From Niallia circulans (GTDB lineage: Bacteria; Bacillota; Bacilli; Bacillales; Cytobacillaceae): 64,000 nucleotides of DNA. The notes below the pieces were generated by a model that saw only the letters and a program-made list of their open reading frames with translations, made no database searches and was not told the origin of the DNA. The position numbers and the translations under genes are program-made. Below are positions 28,293 through 36,825 of the stretch, in pieces (position 1 is the first letter of the stretch; each line of letters starts with the position of its first letter). The DNA lies in contig NZ_CP026031.1 in NCBI RefSeq assembly GCF_003726095.1, positions 1,860,001 to 1,924,000 on the forward strand. The letters run 5' to 3'.

Positions 28293-28700
28293 TTACATTT
28301 CTTGCTGTAATTCAGGTTCTTGTTTTGCTGTTTCGAACTGAACACCAACAATATGAATATTTACTTCCTCTGTTTCCAAGCCAGTCATATTGATTAACGT
28401 TTGACGAATGTTATCTTGAATTTGCTGAGCAACATGCGGAATAGATACACCAAAATTCATTACACAAAATACTTCCACTTTTATTCCTTCTTCACTGAGG
28501 TCGACTTTTATACCTTTGTTATGGAGCTTTTTCCCGAACTTTTCCACAACACCAGATGCAAAATTGCTTCTCATTTGTGCAACACCTTCTACTTCAGAAG
28601 CAGCAATACTTGCGATAACCTCAATTACTTCAGGAGCAATTTCTACTTTTCCTAGACCAGTATACTCTTGGTTCATTTCTAAACTTGTTGTTTCGCTCAT
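28293..28700 (-). CDS. yqhY: Asp23/Gls24-family protein YqhY
   Basis: 135-residue Asp23/Gls24 (DUF322) protein. The core GKVEIAPEVIEVIASIAASEVEGVA and FGVSIPHVAQQIQDNIRQTL match the family. In B. subtilis YqhY is encoded behind accBC and its loss disturbs acetyl-CoA carboxylase control, so a regulatory link to fatty-acid synthesis is known for the family. The gene lies 15 nt after accC with a good AGGAGG. Cytoplasmic. Confidence 0.94.
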   Translation of the reverse strand: MSETTSLEMNQEYTGLGKVEIAPEVIEVIASIAASEVEGVAQMRSNFASGVVEKFGKKLHNKGIKVDLSEEGIKVEVFCVMNFGVSIPHVAQQIQDNIRQTLINMTGLETEEVNIHIVGVQFETAKQEPELQQEM

Positions 28701-28715
28701 TACCTATTCCTCCTT

Positions 28716-30073
28716 TTAATCTTCTGATTTCATTAAATCATACATTTCTAAAAACTTTGTGTTGAAGTTGCCTGCCACAAACTTTTCATGATTAAGGAGA
28801 TTTAAGTGAAACGGAATCGTCGTATCGACACCTTCGATTACAAATTCACTCAGTGCTCGTTTCATGCGGGAAATAGCTTCTTGTCTAGTAGATCCATAGG
28901 CAATCACTTTCGCAATCATACTATCATAGTACGGAGGGATCGTGTAACCAGGATAAGCAGCTGAATCAATACGTACTCCTAAACCACCTGGCGGTAAATA
29001 CATCTTAATTTTCCCTGGTGAAGGCATGAAATTTTTCGCAGGATTTTCTGCATTGATACGGCATTCAATTGCCCAGCCAGTAAATGTAACATCCTTTTGA
29101 TTATGTTCAAGAGGTTTACCTGATGCAACTAGTATTTGTTCTTTAATTAAATCAATACCTGTTACCATTTCTGTTACTGGGTGTTCTACTTGAATACGAG
29201 TATTCATTTCCATGAAGTAAAATGCTTGATTCTGATAATCAAAGATAAATTCAACAGTTCCTGCACCTGTATAATTTACTGCAGCTGCAGCTTTTACAGC
29301 AGCATCTCCCATTTTCGCCCGCATTTCTTCAGTTAATACTGGAGATGGTGTTTCTTCCAACAGCTTCTGTAATCTTCGCTGAATCGAGCAATCTCTTTCG
29401 CCCAAGTGAATGACATTCCCATAATTATCAGCAAGCACTTGTACCTCAACATGGCGGAAGTCCTCGATATATTTTTCTAAATATACACCTGCATTTCCAA
29501 ACGCCGTTAATGCTTCTTGCTGGGTAATGTTAATCCCCTTAATCAACTCTTCTTCTGTTTTGGCTACACGGATACCTTTACCACCGCCACCTGCTGTAGC
29601 TTTAATAATTACTGGATATCCTATTTCTTTTGCTAATTCCATTCCCTCTTCTACATCTTTAATAATGCCTTGGGAACCAGGTACAATTGGCACACCTGCC
29701 TGACGCATTGTTTCTCTTGCAACATCTTTTGTCCCCATTTTATTAATAGCCTCTGGACTAGGTCCTACAAACGTGATTTTGCAATCTCTGCAAAGTTCTG
29801 CAAAGTCAGCGTTCTCTGCTAAAAACCATATCCAGGATGGATAGCATCACATCCTGTTAAAGTTGCTACACTAATTATGTTTGTAAAGTTTAAATAACTG
29901 TCTTTTGAAGCTTTTGGTCCAACACAATATGCTTCATCTGCGATTTGGACATGTAAAGCCTCACGATCTGCTTCTGAGTATATAGCTACCGTTTGAATAT
30001 CCAGCTCCCGACAAGCTCTGATAATACGAACAGCTATTTCTCCTCTATTTGCGATTAATAGTTTTTTTATCAT
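28716..30073 (-). pseudogene. accC: Acetyl-CoA carboxylase biotin carboxylase subunit, frameshifted
   Basis: Biotin carboxylase, which carboxylates biotin on AccB for malonyl-CoA synthesis. The first 84 residues ([17 protein letters not shown] to [11 protein letters not shown]) are in one frame; a stop TAG follows at once, and the rest, [18 protein letters not shown] onward through the ATP-grasp core (KATAGGGGKGIRVA), continues in another frame. The break is a run of five A at 29821-29825; six would restore [11 protein letters not shown] and a normal 452-residue protein. No other lesion is visible. The gene is essential in Bacillus, so a sequencing error, or less likely slippage, explains this better than true loss. 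Confidence 0.9.
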
Positions 30074-30090
30074 GGATTAACCCCTCTTTG

Positions 30091-30564
30091 TTACGCCTTT
30101 ACTAGGAATAATGGTTCCCCGTACTCAACAAGTTCTCCATCTTTTACAAGGATTTCTACAATTTCGCCATCTACTTCTGCTGTAATTTCGTTAAATAGCT
30201 TCATCGCTTCTACGATACAAACAACAGAATCCTTTGTAACCTTATCCCCCACTTTTACAAATGAAGGAGAGTCTGGAGAGGCTGATTGATAAAAAGTTCC
30301 TACCATTGGAGAAGTAATTTTATGTAAGTTATCATCACTTGATTTAACAGGTGTGTCTGCAACTACACTTTCTACTGCTACCTCTTTTGTTGCTTTGGCT
30401 TCTTGTTGTTGAATGGTTTTTGTCACAACTGGAGCTTGTGCTACTATTTCCCCAACGTTCTTTTGAATTTCAACTTTCACACCATCTTGTTCATATAAAA
30501 AATTGCTAATAGTCGATTCATCTATTAATTTTATTAGTTCTTTTATTTCTGAAATCTTTAACAT
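30091..30564 (-). CDS. accB: Biotin carboxyl carrier protein AccB
   Basis: 157-residue carrier subunit of acetyl-CoA carboxylase. The N-terminal IKELIKLIDESTISNFLYEQ helix is typical, a Gln/Ala/Val-rich linker spans about 38-80, and the C-terminal biotinyl domain has ITSPMVGTFY and the biotinylated lysine in VEAMKLFNEI. First gene of accB-accC-yqhY, 17 nt before accC. A promoter with a FapR-like operator lies upstream. Confidence 0.95.
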   Translation of the reverse strand: MLKISEIKELIKLIDESTISNFLYEQDGVKVEIQKNVGEIVAQAPVVTKTIQQQEAKATKEVAVESVVADTPVKSSDDNLHKITSPMVGTFYQSASPDSPSFVKVGDKVTKDSVVCIVEAMKLFNEITAEVDGEIVEILVKDGELVEYGEPLFLVKA

Positions 30565-30589
30565 ATAATTGCACCCCTTAAATCATTCT

Positions 30590-30608
30590 ATTAGGACTAG
30601 ATACTAAT
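30590..30608 (-). promoter_or_regulatory. FapR-like operator in the accB leader
   Basis: Minus strand ATTAGTATCTAGTCCTAAT is an imperfect palindrome close to the FapR operator type ATTAGTACCTGNTACTAAT. It starts directly after the -10 element, the usual place for FapR repression of fatty-acid genes. Confidence 0.55.
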
Positions 30609-30638
30609 ATCATACGATAAGACCTTATGATAATTCAA
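30609..30638 (-). promoter_or_regulatory. Promoter of accB-accC-yqhY
   Basis: TTGAAT-N18-TATGAT on the minus strand, giving a start within the FapR-like site and a short leader to accB. Confidence 0.6.
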
Positions 30639-30841
30639 TATGCATCTTTAAAACATGACTTTTTTGCTACTAAATCTTTTTTCAAATTTTTCTCAGAAAG
30701 CTAAATCTGTAGGAAATCATCTCTCTTTCTACCTACTTATCATACCACTATCTTTTTAAAATAACTAATTAAAGCTGACCAATTATCCGAAATCGCTTAC
30801 TATTATATTTACTTTAAAAAAAGAGCAAAAATTAATTATCG

Positions 30842-30885
30842 TGAGGAGGAAAGCTTCTGAAAGAATATCGGAAGTTTTCCCCTCA
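30842..30885. repeat. Stem-loop and repeated motif upstream of accB
   Basis: TGAGGAGGAAAGCTTC pairs with GAAGTTTTCCCCTCA (one bulge). The motif GAGGAG(G)AAAGCTTC recurs in direct orientation at 31004-31016, about 160 nt away. Neither end has a T run. The wider stretch 30640-31045 shows no open gene. Confidence 0.4.
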
Positions 30886-31047
30886 TAACCGTCGTTTTAA
30901 AATTCCATACTATTTTCTTAAATGAGACTGCTGCTCTTCGAATTATCTAATCTCACTTTCAAATACGCTTAACTGAATTTCTCCAAAGAGATAAGATATG
31001 TTGAGGAGAAAGCTTCATTATCTTCCTGCTACTCGTGCTGATCTATT

Positions 31048-31090
31048 TAAAAAACTGTAGTCACTTACTAGCAGTGATCTACAGTTTTAA
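31048..31090 (-). terminator. Terminator of the spoIIIA operon
   Basis: AAAACTGTAG pairs with CTACAGTTTT, with an inner CACT/AGTG pairing. The minus strand ends TTTTTTAAATAG, about 50 nt after spoIIIAH. Confidence 0.85.
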
Positions 31091-31142
31091 ACGTACTATT
31101 CGCTTTTCCCCTCTTCTTGTCCTTGCTGCTTCATATCTCTAT

Positions 31143-31700
31143 TTATTTCGGATCAATTTTTACCGCAACATTTGCATTTGGTGCATCCATATTTTTGCGG
31201 ACAAGCTGAACAATTTCATTGGCAGCATCTGCGGAAAGTTCTTCTGCTTTCACTGTTACTTTTACTGTGCCATCATCAGCAGTCTGAACAAGTACATCAT
31301 CATAGTTTTCTGCTTTAATAAGGCTTTCCATTATCTTTTCATTATCTGTCATTTCTTGAAGTTCATTGATTTTTTCAGTAGCTTCATTTTTTTCTTCTGC
31401 TGTTTTATCTTTAGATCCTTGAATGCTTACTAACTCTTCTTTCATTTTGTCACGTTGTTCCATTAAATCTAGGCGCATTTGTTCAAATACTGCTTCAGAA
31501 TCTGTAGTAGTAACTGTGCTTTCTCCTTTGCTATCTTTGGCTGCTTCTTCTGCATCATTGCTCTTTGCTTTATTATTATCTTCCTCTGTTGCTGCAAATT
31601 CATTTAATCGGGATTCCGGTGAAGTAATATAGTATACCGACAACACAACTACCAAGCTTAACATTGTTAACAACCATACCGTTTGCTTTTTTAATAACAT
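31143..31700 (-). CDS. spoIIIAH: Stage III sporulation protein AH
   Basis: 185-residue mother-cell protein with one N-terminal transmembrane helix (KKQTVWLLTMLSLVVVLSVY) and an extracytoplasmic YscJ/FliF-type ring domain at the C-terminus (VKVTVKAEELSADAANEIV). It binds SpoIIQ from the forespore across the septum. A charged helical linker of about 60 residues (MRLDLMEQRDKMKEELVS) joins the two. Shorter than B. subtilis SpoIIIAH (218). Last gene of the operon. Confidence 0.94.
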   Translation of the reverse strand: MLLKKQTVWLLTMLSLVVVLSVYYITSPESRLNEFAATEEDNNKAKSNDAEEAAKDSKGESTVTTTDSEAVFEQMRLDLMEQRDKMKEELVSIQGSKDKTAEEKNEATEKINELQEMTDNEKIMESLIKAENYDDVLVQTADDGTVKVTVKAEELSADAANEIVQLVRKNMDAPNANVAVKIDPK

Positions 31701-31713
31701 CTATTCTTCCCCC

Positions 31714-32367
31714 TTAGTTTTGTTTAGGTTGTACAGAAACTCTATGACTAGGAACATCCAGCGCCCGAGTAACTGCTTCAACAATCATTGTTTTTACTTT
31801 TATATCTCCAGCTCCTTTTGCAACAACGAGAACTCCGGCTATTTTAGGTTTCATCGTCTCCACTACAATCGGAACTTGTTTATCTCCATTTGGTACTAAT
31901 ACAACTGTTTCTTCATTCGATGTTTCTTCCACATTTCGATTACCTCCCTGTGTATCCTTTTCTTCTGTTTTCTGGATCGTTTGGGATTGGTTTTTTTCAT
32001 ATACTTTCTTTTCTGATCCCTCTATATTTACATAGACAATTGCATCCTTAACCCCTGCTATCGCTGATATTGCTTCTTTAATTTCTTTTTTATATTGTTC
32101 TTCATAATCAGCAATAGTTAAATTACTACTATTGGCTTTTTGCCCAAATGTCTCTTCCGCCTCTTCAGAAGAAGCTTCATTATTATAAGCAGCGACTTCT
32201 TGAGCTTTATTATTGTCTTTAAAGAACATATTGCTTAACAGCATAATGGCGACTCCAAATAATACAACGATGACAATATAAGTGGTTTTCCCCTGTTTTT
32301 TTTCGTTTCCGTCATTTGACAGAATATTTTTCAACCAGCTTAATGGCCCTTTGTCCTTTTTATCCAT
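31714..32367 (-). CDS. spoIIIAG: Stage III sporulation protein AG
   Basis: 217-residue protein with a membrane helix at about residues 28-48 and an extracytoplasmic domain (AISAIAGVKDAIVYVNIEGSE) that in B. subtilis assembles into a large ring of the forespore feeding channel. VPIVVETMKPKIAGVLVVAKGAG is a family hallmark, and the end VTRALDVPSHRVSVQP is conserved. Its start overlaps spoIIIAF by 8 nt. Confidence 0.95.
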   Translation of the reverse strand: MDKKDKGPLSWLKNILSNDGNEKKQGKTTYIVIVVLFGVAIMLLSNMFFKDNNKAQEVAAYNNEASSEEAEETFGQKANSSNLTIADYEEQYKKEIKEAISAIAGVKDAIVYVNIEGSEKKVYEKNQSQTIQKTEEKDTQGGNRNVEETSNEETVVLVPNGDKQVPIVVETMKPKIAGVLVVAKGAGDIKVKTMIVEAVTRALDVPSHRVSVQPKQN

Positions 32368-32992
32368 TTTTCCCCTCCTCCCCTCCTTCGTACATAATTA
32401 CAATTGCATCATTTCGCACTTCCCACTTTTCAGAAAGAAAGGAAATAATACTTTCTGTGTCCATTTGTTTTGTTTCCTTTTTATCAAGAAGAGGTTGCTG
32501 TGTATCAATTCGAACAGGGCTTACAGCTTCCACAACATTATTGGGATCCTGGCTTTCCTTCATATGAATAACCATTTCAGTTAGATTTGCAGGAAAGCCA
32601 CCCTCCTTTTCTTTGTCAATTGATAATTGAATTGAATTAATCTCCATTCCGTAATTTGCTATCAACTCCTCATTTGCATCCTCTTTTAATTGGACAGCCA
32701 TTTTATTTAATGTATATTCATCAAGTGAGGCTTGTATTTCTCTTTTTTTTAATTCAATGGAATTATTCATATTTTTTTGTTCAGGTTCACCCATTGCACT
32801 AGCTGAAAACACGGCTTCAAAGTCACTGGATATCAGCTTAAATACAGGTGTTAAAATGACGGTTATTAGGAGCAGGCCTGCGACCATCTTTGCATATTTC
32901 TGAAAAGTAGAGTTAGGCAATAGCATATCCACAACCGTTGCTAACAGTATAAAGAGAATAATATTTGTTACCCATTCTGTAATAAAATTCAT
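32360..32992 (-). CDS. spoIIIAF: Stage III sporulation protein AF
   Basis: 210-residue protein with two N-terminal transmembrane helices (about 7-24 and 36-52, the latter MVAGLLLITVILTPVFKLI) and a C-terminal extracytoplasmic ring-building-motif domain. The order and overlaps with AG and AE are as in other bacilli. Part of the SpoIIIA-SpoIIQ complex in the mother-cell membrane around the forespore. Confidence 0.94.
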   Translation of the reverse strand: MNFITEWVTNIILFILLATVVDMLLPNSTFQKYAKMVAGLLLITVILTPVFKLISSDFEAVFSASAMGEPEQKNMNNSIELKKREIQASLDEYTLNKMAVQLKEDANEELIANYGMEINSIQLSIDKEKEGGFPANLTEMVIHMKESQDPNNVVEAVSPVRIDTQQPLLDKKETKQMDTESIISFLSEKWEVRNDAIVIMYEGGEEGKNG

Positions 32993-33007
32993 TCTTTCGC
33001 CCCCTTT

Positions 33008-34240
33008 TTACCTAACCATCATCGTCAGATTACTGGCAACAATGATCACTGTAATGCTTAGAAAAAACATTAGGGATACAATTGCAAGTGCCGCAAAGAC
33101 ATAAATGACACTTTTACTAATAACATCTAAACATTTAATAACTGGCCCGCCGCCAATTGGCTGGAGAATGGCTGCTGCAAATTTATAGATAAAGGAAATC
33201 ATTAAAATTTTTATGGCAGGAAATACTACGAGAAGAAGGAGAATAACAACTCCTGCGATTCCAACCGTGTTTTTTAATAATAATGAAGCATTAATGACCG
33301 TATCTGTTGCATCGGTAAACATCCGTCCAATCACCGGGATGAAATTACCAGTTACAAACTTAGCTGTTTTAATTGTAATTCCATCTGTGATTGCAGATGA
33401 TGCTCCTTGCACAGAAATTACTCCTAAGAAGATTGTTAAGAAAATACCCAAAATCCCAATGCTAATATTACGCAGCAAATTGGCGAGCTGAGTAACTTTA
33501 TATTGCTCGGACAAACTGCTCACAACATGAAGCAGGGTTGATAAGAATAATAGGGGCAGCACAATATATTCAATTAACATACCGCTTGTATTCATCAAAA
33601 ATAAGATAACTGGATGAAAGAAGGCAGCAGATATGGCGCCGCCAGAGGCTGCCATAAGGGCAAGCAATAACGGGACAAAGGCTAATATAAAATGGGTCAT
33701 TTTCGAAATAGCATCACTTGCATAAGTGATAGCAACATGGAAGCTATTTAATGCAAGAATTATTAAAACCATAAAGACAATCGCGTATGCTACCTTACTG
33801 ATGGAGCTTTTCTCAAATGAATTCTGAAGCATTTGAAGCATGACACTAAAAATAGTCAGTAGAATTAACGAACCTAATAATTTGCCATTTACAATAATCT
33901 CGTGGAAAGCAAATTGAAGTATCCCATGGAAGAAGCCTTGTAAATCAAAGCTTTTATCCCCTGTCATAAAATCATATAGACTGCCTTTTTGACTTTCTGG
34001 CAGAAATCCACCATACTCTGTTTTGATGGAATCCCAAAAAGTTGTTAATTCATTAAGATCCAGAGATTCTAGTTGAGATTCAACTATTTTTGTGGGGTCC
34101 ATTCCTTCTTCCTTTATTTCTTCTGCTGCTTCTGCTTCTTGTGAGTCTTGTGATTCATGAGGTGAGGCTTGTACAATCGGTTGATATAGAAAAAAGAGAG
34201 CTGCCATAACGAGTAGGACGACTTTCAACTTTGTTTTCAA
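33008..34240 (-). CDS. spoIIIAE: Stage III sporulation protein AE
   Basis: About 410-residue polytopic membrane protein with a signal-like start and about seven further helices. The conserved FGVISVQGASSAITDGITIK-type stretch (residues near 275) and KFVTGNFIPVIGRMFTDA identify it. The start is uncertain: a GTG at 34249 coincides with the GAGGTG ribosome site, while the TTG at 34240 lies 6 nt behind it and is preferred here. Largest subunit of the SpoIIIA channel complex. Confidence 0.93.
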   Translation of the reverse strand: MKTKLKVVLLVMAALFFLYQPIVQASPHESQDSQEAEAAEEIKEEGMDPTKIVESQLESLDLNELTTFWDSIKTEYGGFLPESQKGSLYDFMTGDKSFDLQGFFHGILQFAFHEIIVNGKLLGSLILLTIFSVMLQMLQNSFEKSSISKVAYAIVFMVLIILALNSFHVAITYASDAISKMTHFILAFVPLLLALMAASGGAISAAFFHPVILFLMNTSGMLIEYIVLPLLFLSTLLHVVSSLSEQYKVTQLANLLRNISIGILGIFLTIFLGVISVQGASSAITDGITIKTAKFVTGNFIPVIGRMFTDATDTVINASLLLKNTVGIAGVVILLLLVVFPAIKILMISFIYKFAAAILQPIGGGPVIKCLDVISKSVIYVFAALAIVSLMFFLSITVIIVASNLTMMVR

Positions 34241-34272
34241 TTTTTTCACCTCGAAATAAGCGGTTTCCTAAG

Positions 34273-34662
34273 TTAATTGGGAATCATATTTAAAATAGTT
34301 TCTACTAAGACGGTTAAAATCGGAACAGCCATTGCCAATATCAATATCTTCCCTGCTAGTTCAATCTTAGATGCTATCGATCCTTGTCCAGCATCTTTTG
34401 TAATTTGCACAGCAAATTCTGCAATATAGGCAATACCAATTATTTTTAGAATCGTTTCGACATAAACGGTATTTACTTTTGCATTCAATGCTATCCTTTC
34501 CACCATTTGAATGATTGCAGCTATTTGGTCTACAAGAAAAAGAAAGATGGCACACCCGACAAAAACAACTAATAAAAAGGCGATATTTGGCTTTTGTTCT
34601 TTTACAACAAGTGCTAAAAATGTGGAAACAAGTGCAATTCCAACTATTTGAAGAATTTCAAT
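34273..34662 (-). CDS. spoIIIAD: Stage III sporulation protein AD with non-ATG start
   Basis: 129-residue membrane protein with about four helices and the conserved core VYVETILKIIGIAYIAEF and DAGQGSIASKIELAGK. The conserved N-terminal region begins EILQIVGIALVSTFLALVV, but no ATG, GTG or TTG is available in frame before residue 53. The codon ATT at 34662 lies 8 nt after GGAGG and gives a protein aligned with SpoIIIAD starts (M-E-I-x-Q-I-V-G). Two preceding ATC codons lie too close to the ribosome site. A reading from the ATG at 34506 would lose the first two helices. Confidence 0.88.
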   Translation of the reverse strand: MEILQIVGIALVSTFLALVVKEQKPNIAFLLVVFVGCAIFLFLVDQIAAIIQMVERIALNAKVNTVYVETILKIIGIAYIAEFAVQITKDAGQGSIASKIELAGKILILAMAVPILTVLVETILNMIPN

Positions 34663-34670
34663 GATGATAT

Positions 34671-34675
34671 CCTCC
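34671..34675 (-). promoter_or_regulatory. Ribosome site that fixes the ATT start of spoIIIAD
   Basis: GGAGG in GGGAGGATATC, lying between the spoIIIAC stop and the ATT codon at 34660-34662, with 8 nt of spacing. Confidence 0.75.
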
Positions 34676-34676
34676 C

Positions 34677-34883
34677 TTACCCTTGGAATAAAAATACTGC
34701 TTTAATTTTCTGGAATAAGTCATTTACAATATTCGCTACCATAAATAGAATGTAAATAAATCCAAATAATGTGACCCACTGTGCATATTCTTTTTTGCCG
34801 ACTTGGTCGAGGATTGTGTGTAAAAAAGCAACAACGATTCCAACACCAGCGATTTTGAATATAATATCGACCTCTAAACCCAT
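34677..34883 (-). CDS. spoIIIAC: Stage III sporulation protein AC
   Basis: 68-residue protein with two membrane helices. The sequence VDIIFKIAGVGIVVAFLHTI followed by LDQVGKKEYAQWVTL is typical of SpoIIIAC. GGAGGAG stands 7 nt before the ATG. SpoIIIAC and AD form part of the membrane base of the feeding channel. Confidence 0.96.
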   Translation of the reverse strand: MGLEVDIIFKIAGVGIVVAFLHTILDQVGKKEYAQWVTLFGFIYILFMVANIVNDLFQKIKAVFLFQG

Positions 34884-34900
34884 AAAAGTCTCCTCCTAAA

Positions 34901-35416
34901 CTACATCAATAAAATGACAATCAGCAGACCCGAAAGAAATCCTAAGCTCCTTATCATTTTTTCATATTTCCCTTGTATTTCCCTTGCTTCCTCTTCTTCT
35001 CTTTCCAGATGGGTAAGTGTTAACATGATCTGCTTCTGCTGAGAAAAACGATCATGCCTTCCTAATGTTTCTCCAAATTGTTTCATAATTTCTAATTCTG
35101 AATCCTTCATCGCTGTTTTTTTCCAAATCTCATGCAAAGAGGCTGTCCATGCCTCTTTCACCGTTGTATCCTCTTTAAGCAAGCGTTCTGCAAAACCGGC
35201 AAAAAAGGAATGTAATGGTTCATTTAATTGTTCAGCTAAGCGTCTGCTTGCTTCATGCAAGGGGGTATGTCCATACATAATCTCCGCTTCCAAAGATTGC
35301 AGGGCAGATTTTAATGCGCGTATTTGCTTCGGTCTTTGACTTAATAGCTTGGAAAATTCCATTCCACCCCAGCTTGTAGAAGCAAGGATCAAGATTGCAC
35401 CAATTATTTTAATCAT
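34901..35416 (-). CDS. spoIIIAB: Stage III sporulation protein AB
   Basis: 171-residue protein with hydrophobic helices at both ends (IIGAILILASTSWGGMEFSK and GFLSGLLIVILLM) and a helical centre with PKQIRALKSALQSLEAEIMYG. Its fold is related to the GspF-type proteins of secretion systems. Its ATG directly adjoins the spoIIIAA stop (TAA-ATG). Confidence 0.95.
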   Translation of the reverse strand: MIKIIGAILILASTSWGGMEFSKLLSQRPKQIRALKSALQSLEAEIMYGHTPLHEASRRLAEQLNEPLHSFFAGFAERLLKEDTTVKEAWTASLHEIWKKTAMKDSELEIMKQFGETLGRHDRFSQQKQIMLTLTHLEREEEEAREIQGKYEKMIRSLGFLSGLLIVILLM

Positions 35417-36343
35417 TTATTTCACCTTCATTTCATCCATCAATAACTGGCCTTGTCCATTTTTTATCGCTGTTACAGTCCCAGGACCTTTCCTTCTATT
35501 TAATTCAATATATCGTTCGAATATGCCCATTTTTATCATGCTAGAAAGCATTGGTCGTTTTTTTACTTCTTCCAAGCTTGAACCATGTGTAGTCATTATT
35601 AATTGAATACCTGCATTCACTGCTTCTAGTATTGCTTCTTCATCCTCTTTCCGACCAACCTCATCCACTATGAGGACGTCTGGACTCATGGAGCGAATCA
35701 TCATCATCATTCCTTCTGCTTTTGGACAAGCATCCAGTACATCTACACGAGGACCAAATGTCATTTGTGGAATACCATCCAAGCATCCGGCAATTTCAGA
35801 CCGCTCATCCACAATTCCTACTTTTGCTGGTTTTATTAAAGAATTATCCGCATCCGAAGAAATCAATCTAGCAATATCTCTCAATAAAGTCGTTTTCCCG
35901 GTCTGCGGAGGACCAATAATCATCGTATGACGCCATTTCCCTTTATCATATAAATAAGGAATAAATGGATTTGCTATGCCAATTTGCTCCTTTGCAATTC
36001 GAATATTAAAAGATGCTACGTCCCTTATTGCCTTAACTTTGCTATCTTGTAAAATGACCTTGCCTGCTAGGCCAATCCGATGTCCACCTTGAACCGTGAT
36101 ATATCCTCTTTTCAATTCTTCTTCCATTGTATAAACGGAATACTGACTGATTTTATTCAATAATTGGTTTCCATCCTCTTTCGAAACAATAAACGGAAAA
36201 AAGATAGACCGTCCATTTATAAATACTTCTAAAGGTCTACCTATGCGTACTCGAATCTCTTCCATCCCTAATCTTTCTGATGGAGGGATTGTGAGAATAA
36301 GATTTTCGATTGCTTTAGGCAAAAAAGAATAGATAGTATTCAC
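35417..36343 (-). CDS. spoIIIAA: Stage III sporulation protein AA (secretion-type ATPase)
   Basis: 308-residue cytoplasmic AAA ATPase related to type II/IV secretion ATPases. Walker A is GPPQTGKTTLLRDIA at about residues 143-157, VGIVDERSEIAGC follows, and Walker B is DVLIVDEVGRKEDEEA. It is thought to power the SpoIIIA-SpoIIQ channel. The start is GTG at 36343 with AAGGAGG 7 nt upstream. First gene of the operon; a sigma-E promoter is expected but I could not find a convincing match. Confidence 0.95.
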   Translation of the reverse strand: MNTIYSFLPKAIENLILTIPPSERLGMEEIRVRIGRPLEVFINGRSIFFPFIVSKEDGNQLLNKISQYSVYTMEEELKRGYITVQGGHRIGLAGKVILQDSKVKAIRDVASFNIRIAKEQIGIANPFIPYLYDKGKWRHTMIIGPPQTGKTTLLRDIARLISSDADNSLIKPAKVGIVDERSEIAGCLDGIPQMTFGPRVDVLDACPKAEGMMMMIRSMSPDVLIVDEVGRKEDEEAILEAVNAGIQLIMTTHGSSLEEVKKRPMLSSMIKMGIFERYIELNRRKGPGTVTAIKNGQGQLLMDEMKVK

Positions 36344-36668
36344 AATAGTTCCTCCTTAATGAAATTTCCTAGTTTAGATTGGCTGCTTTGTAATGACATA
36401 TATAGGATGACTTATTAAAATGTATGCTTGTCTTCATTTTTTATGTCATCTCCCCATTAATTCAGCTATTTTTTCTGATTGTTTTTAGGAGAATGGTTGA
36501 GGTACAAGTATTCGAAGGTTGTTTTTTCAGGCAAAAAATATGGGAGTGGGACATAAGTATTTCAACCAAATCTAACCCCGAACAATTATACGTACACACT
36601 AAAAAAAATTCGTATAATTGTTTGTGTTTTTTTATTATTTTAAGAAAGAAGGTATGTGGTAATCACCC

Positions 36669-36766
36669 GCAGCCTGAATACACTTCGCTTTCCATGGGGC
36701 GAGCGTTCCTGCGGGGTCTTGGACTTTCTCGCAGCTCCCATAGGAGTCTCCGTGTATTCAGGCTGC
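36669..36766 (-). repeat. Intergenic repeat, copy A
   Basis: A 98-bp element bounded by a perfect 15-bp inverted repeat (GCAGCCTGAATACAC). Read on the minus strand it contains GACTCCTATGGGAGC, AAGACCCCGCAGGAACG and GGAAAGCGAAG, which recur in copies B and C. No open gene. It belongs to a GC-rich repeat type often seen between Bacillus genes. Confidence 0.75.
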
Positions 36767-36825
36767 TCCATTTAGTTTCTTTTGAAAAAAATGTTGGAAC
36801 GAAATACTCTTTAAAAACGGAGTGA

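Noticed and set aside
29739..29825. Programmed -1 frameshift in accC
   Set aside because: No standard slippery heptamer in the right frame and no downstream pseudoknot was evident; a missing base in a homopolymer is simpler.
34273..34506. 77-codon SpoIIIAD starting at an internal ATG
   Set aside because: It removes two conserved membrane helices; the upstream frame is open, conserved and has a good ribosome site before an ATT codon.
36344..36424. Sigma-E promoter for spoIIIAA
   Set aside because: CATTACAA resembles a -10, but no -35 lies at 14-16 nt, so I do not call it.
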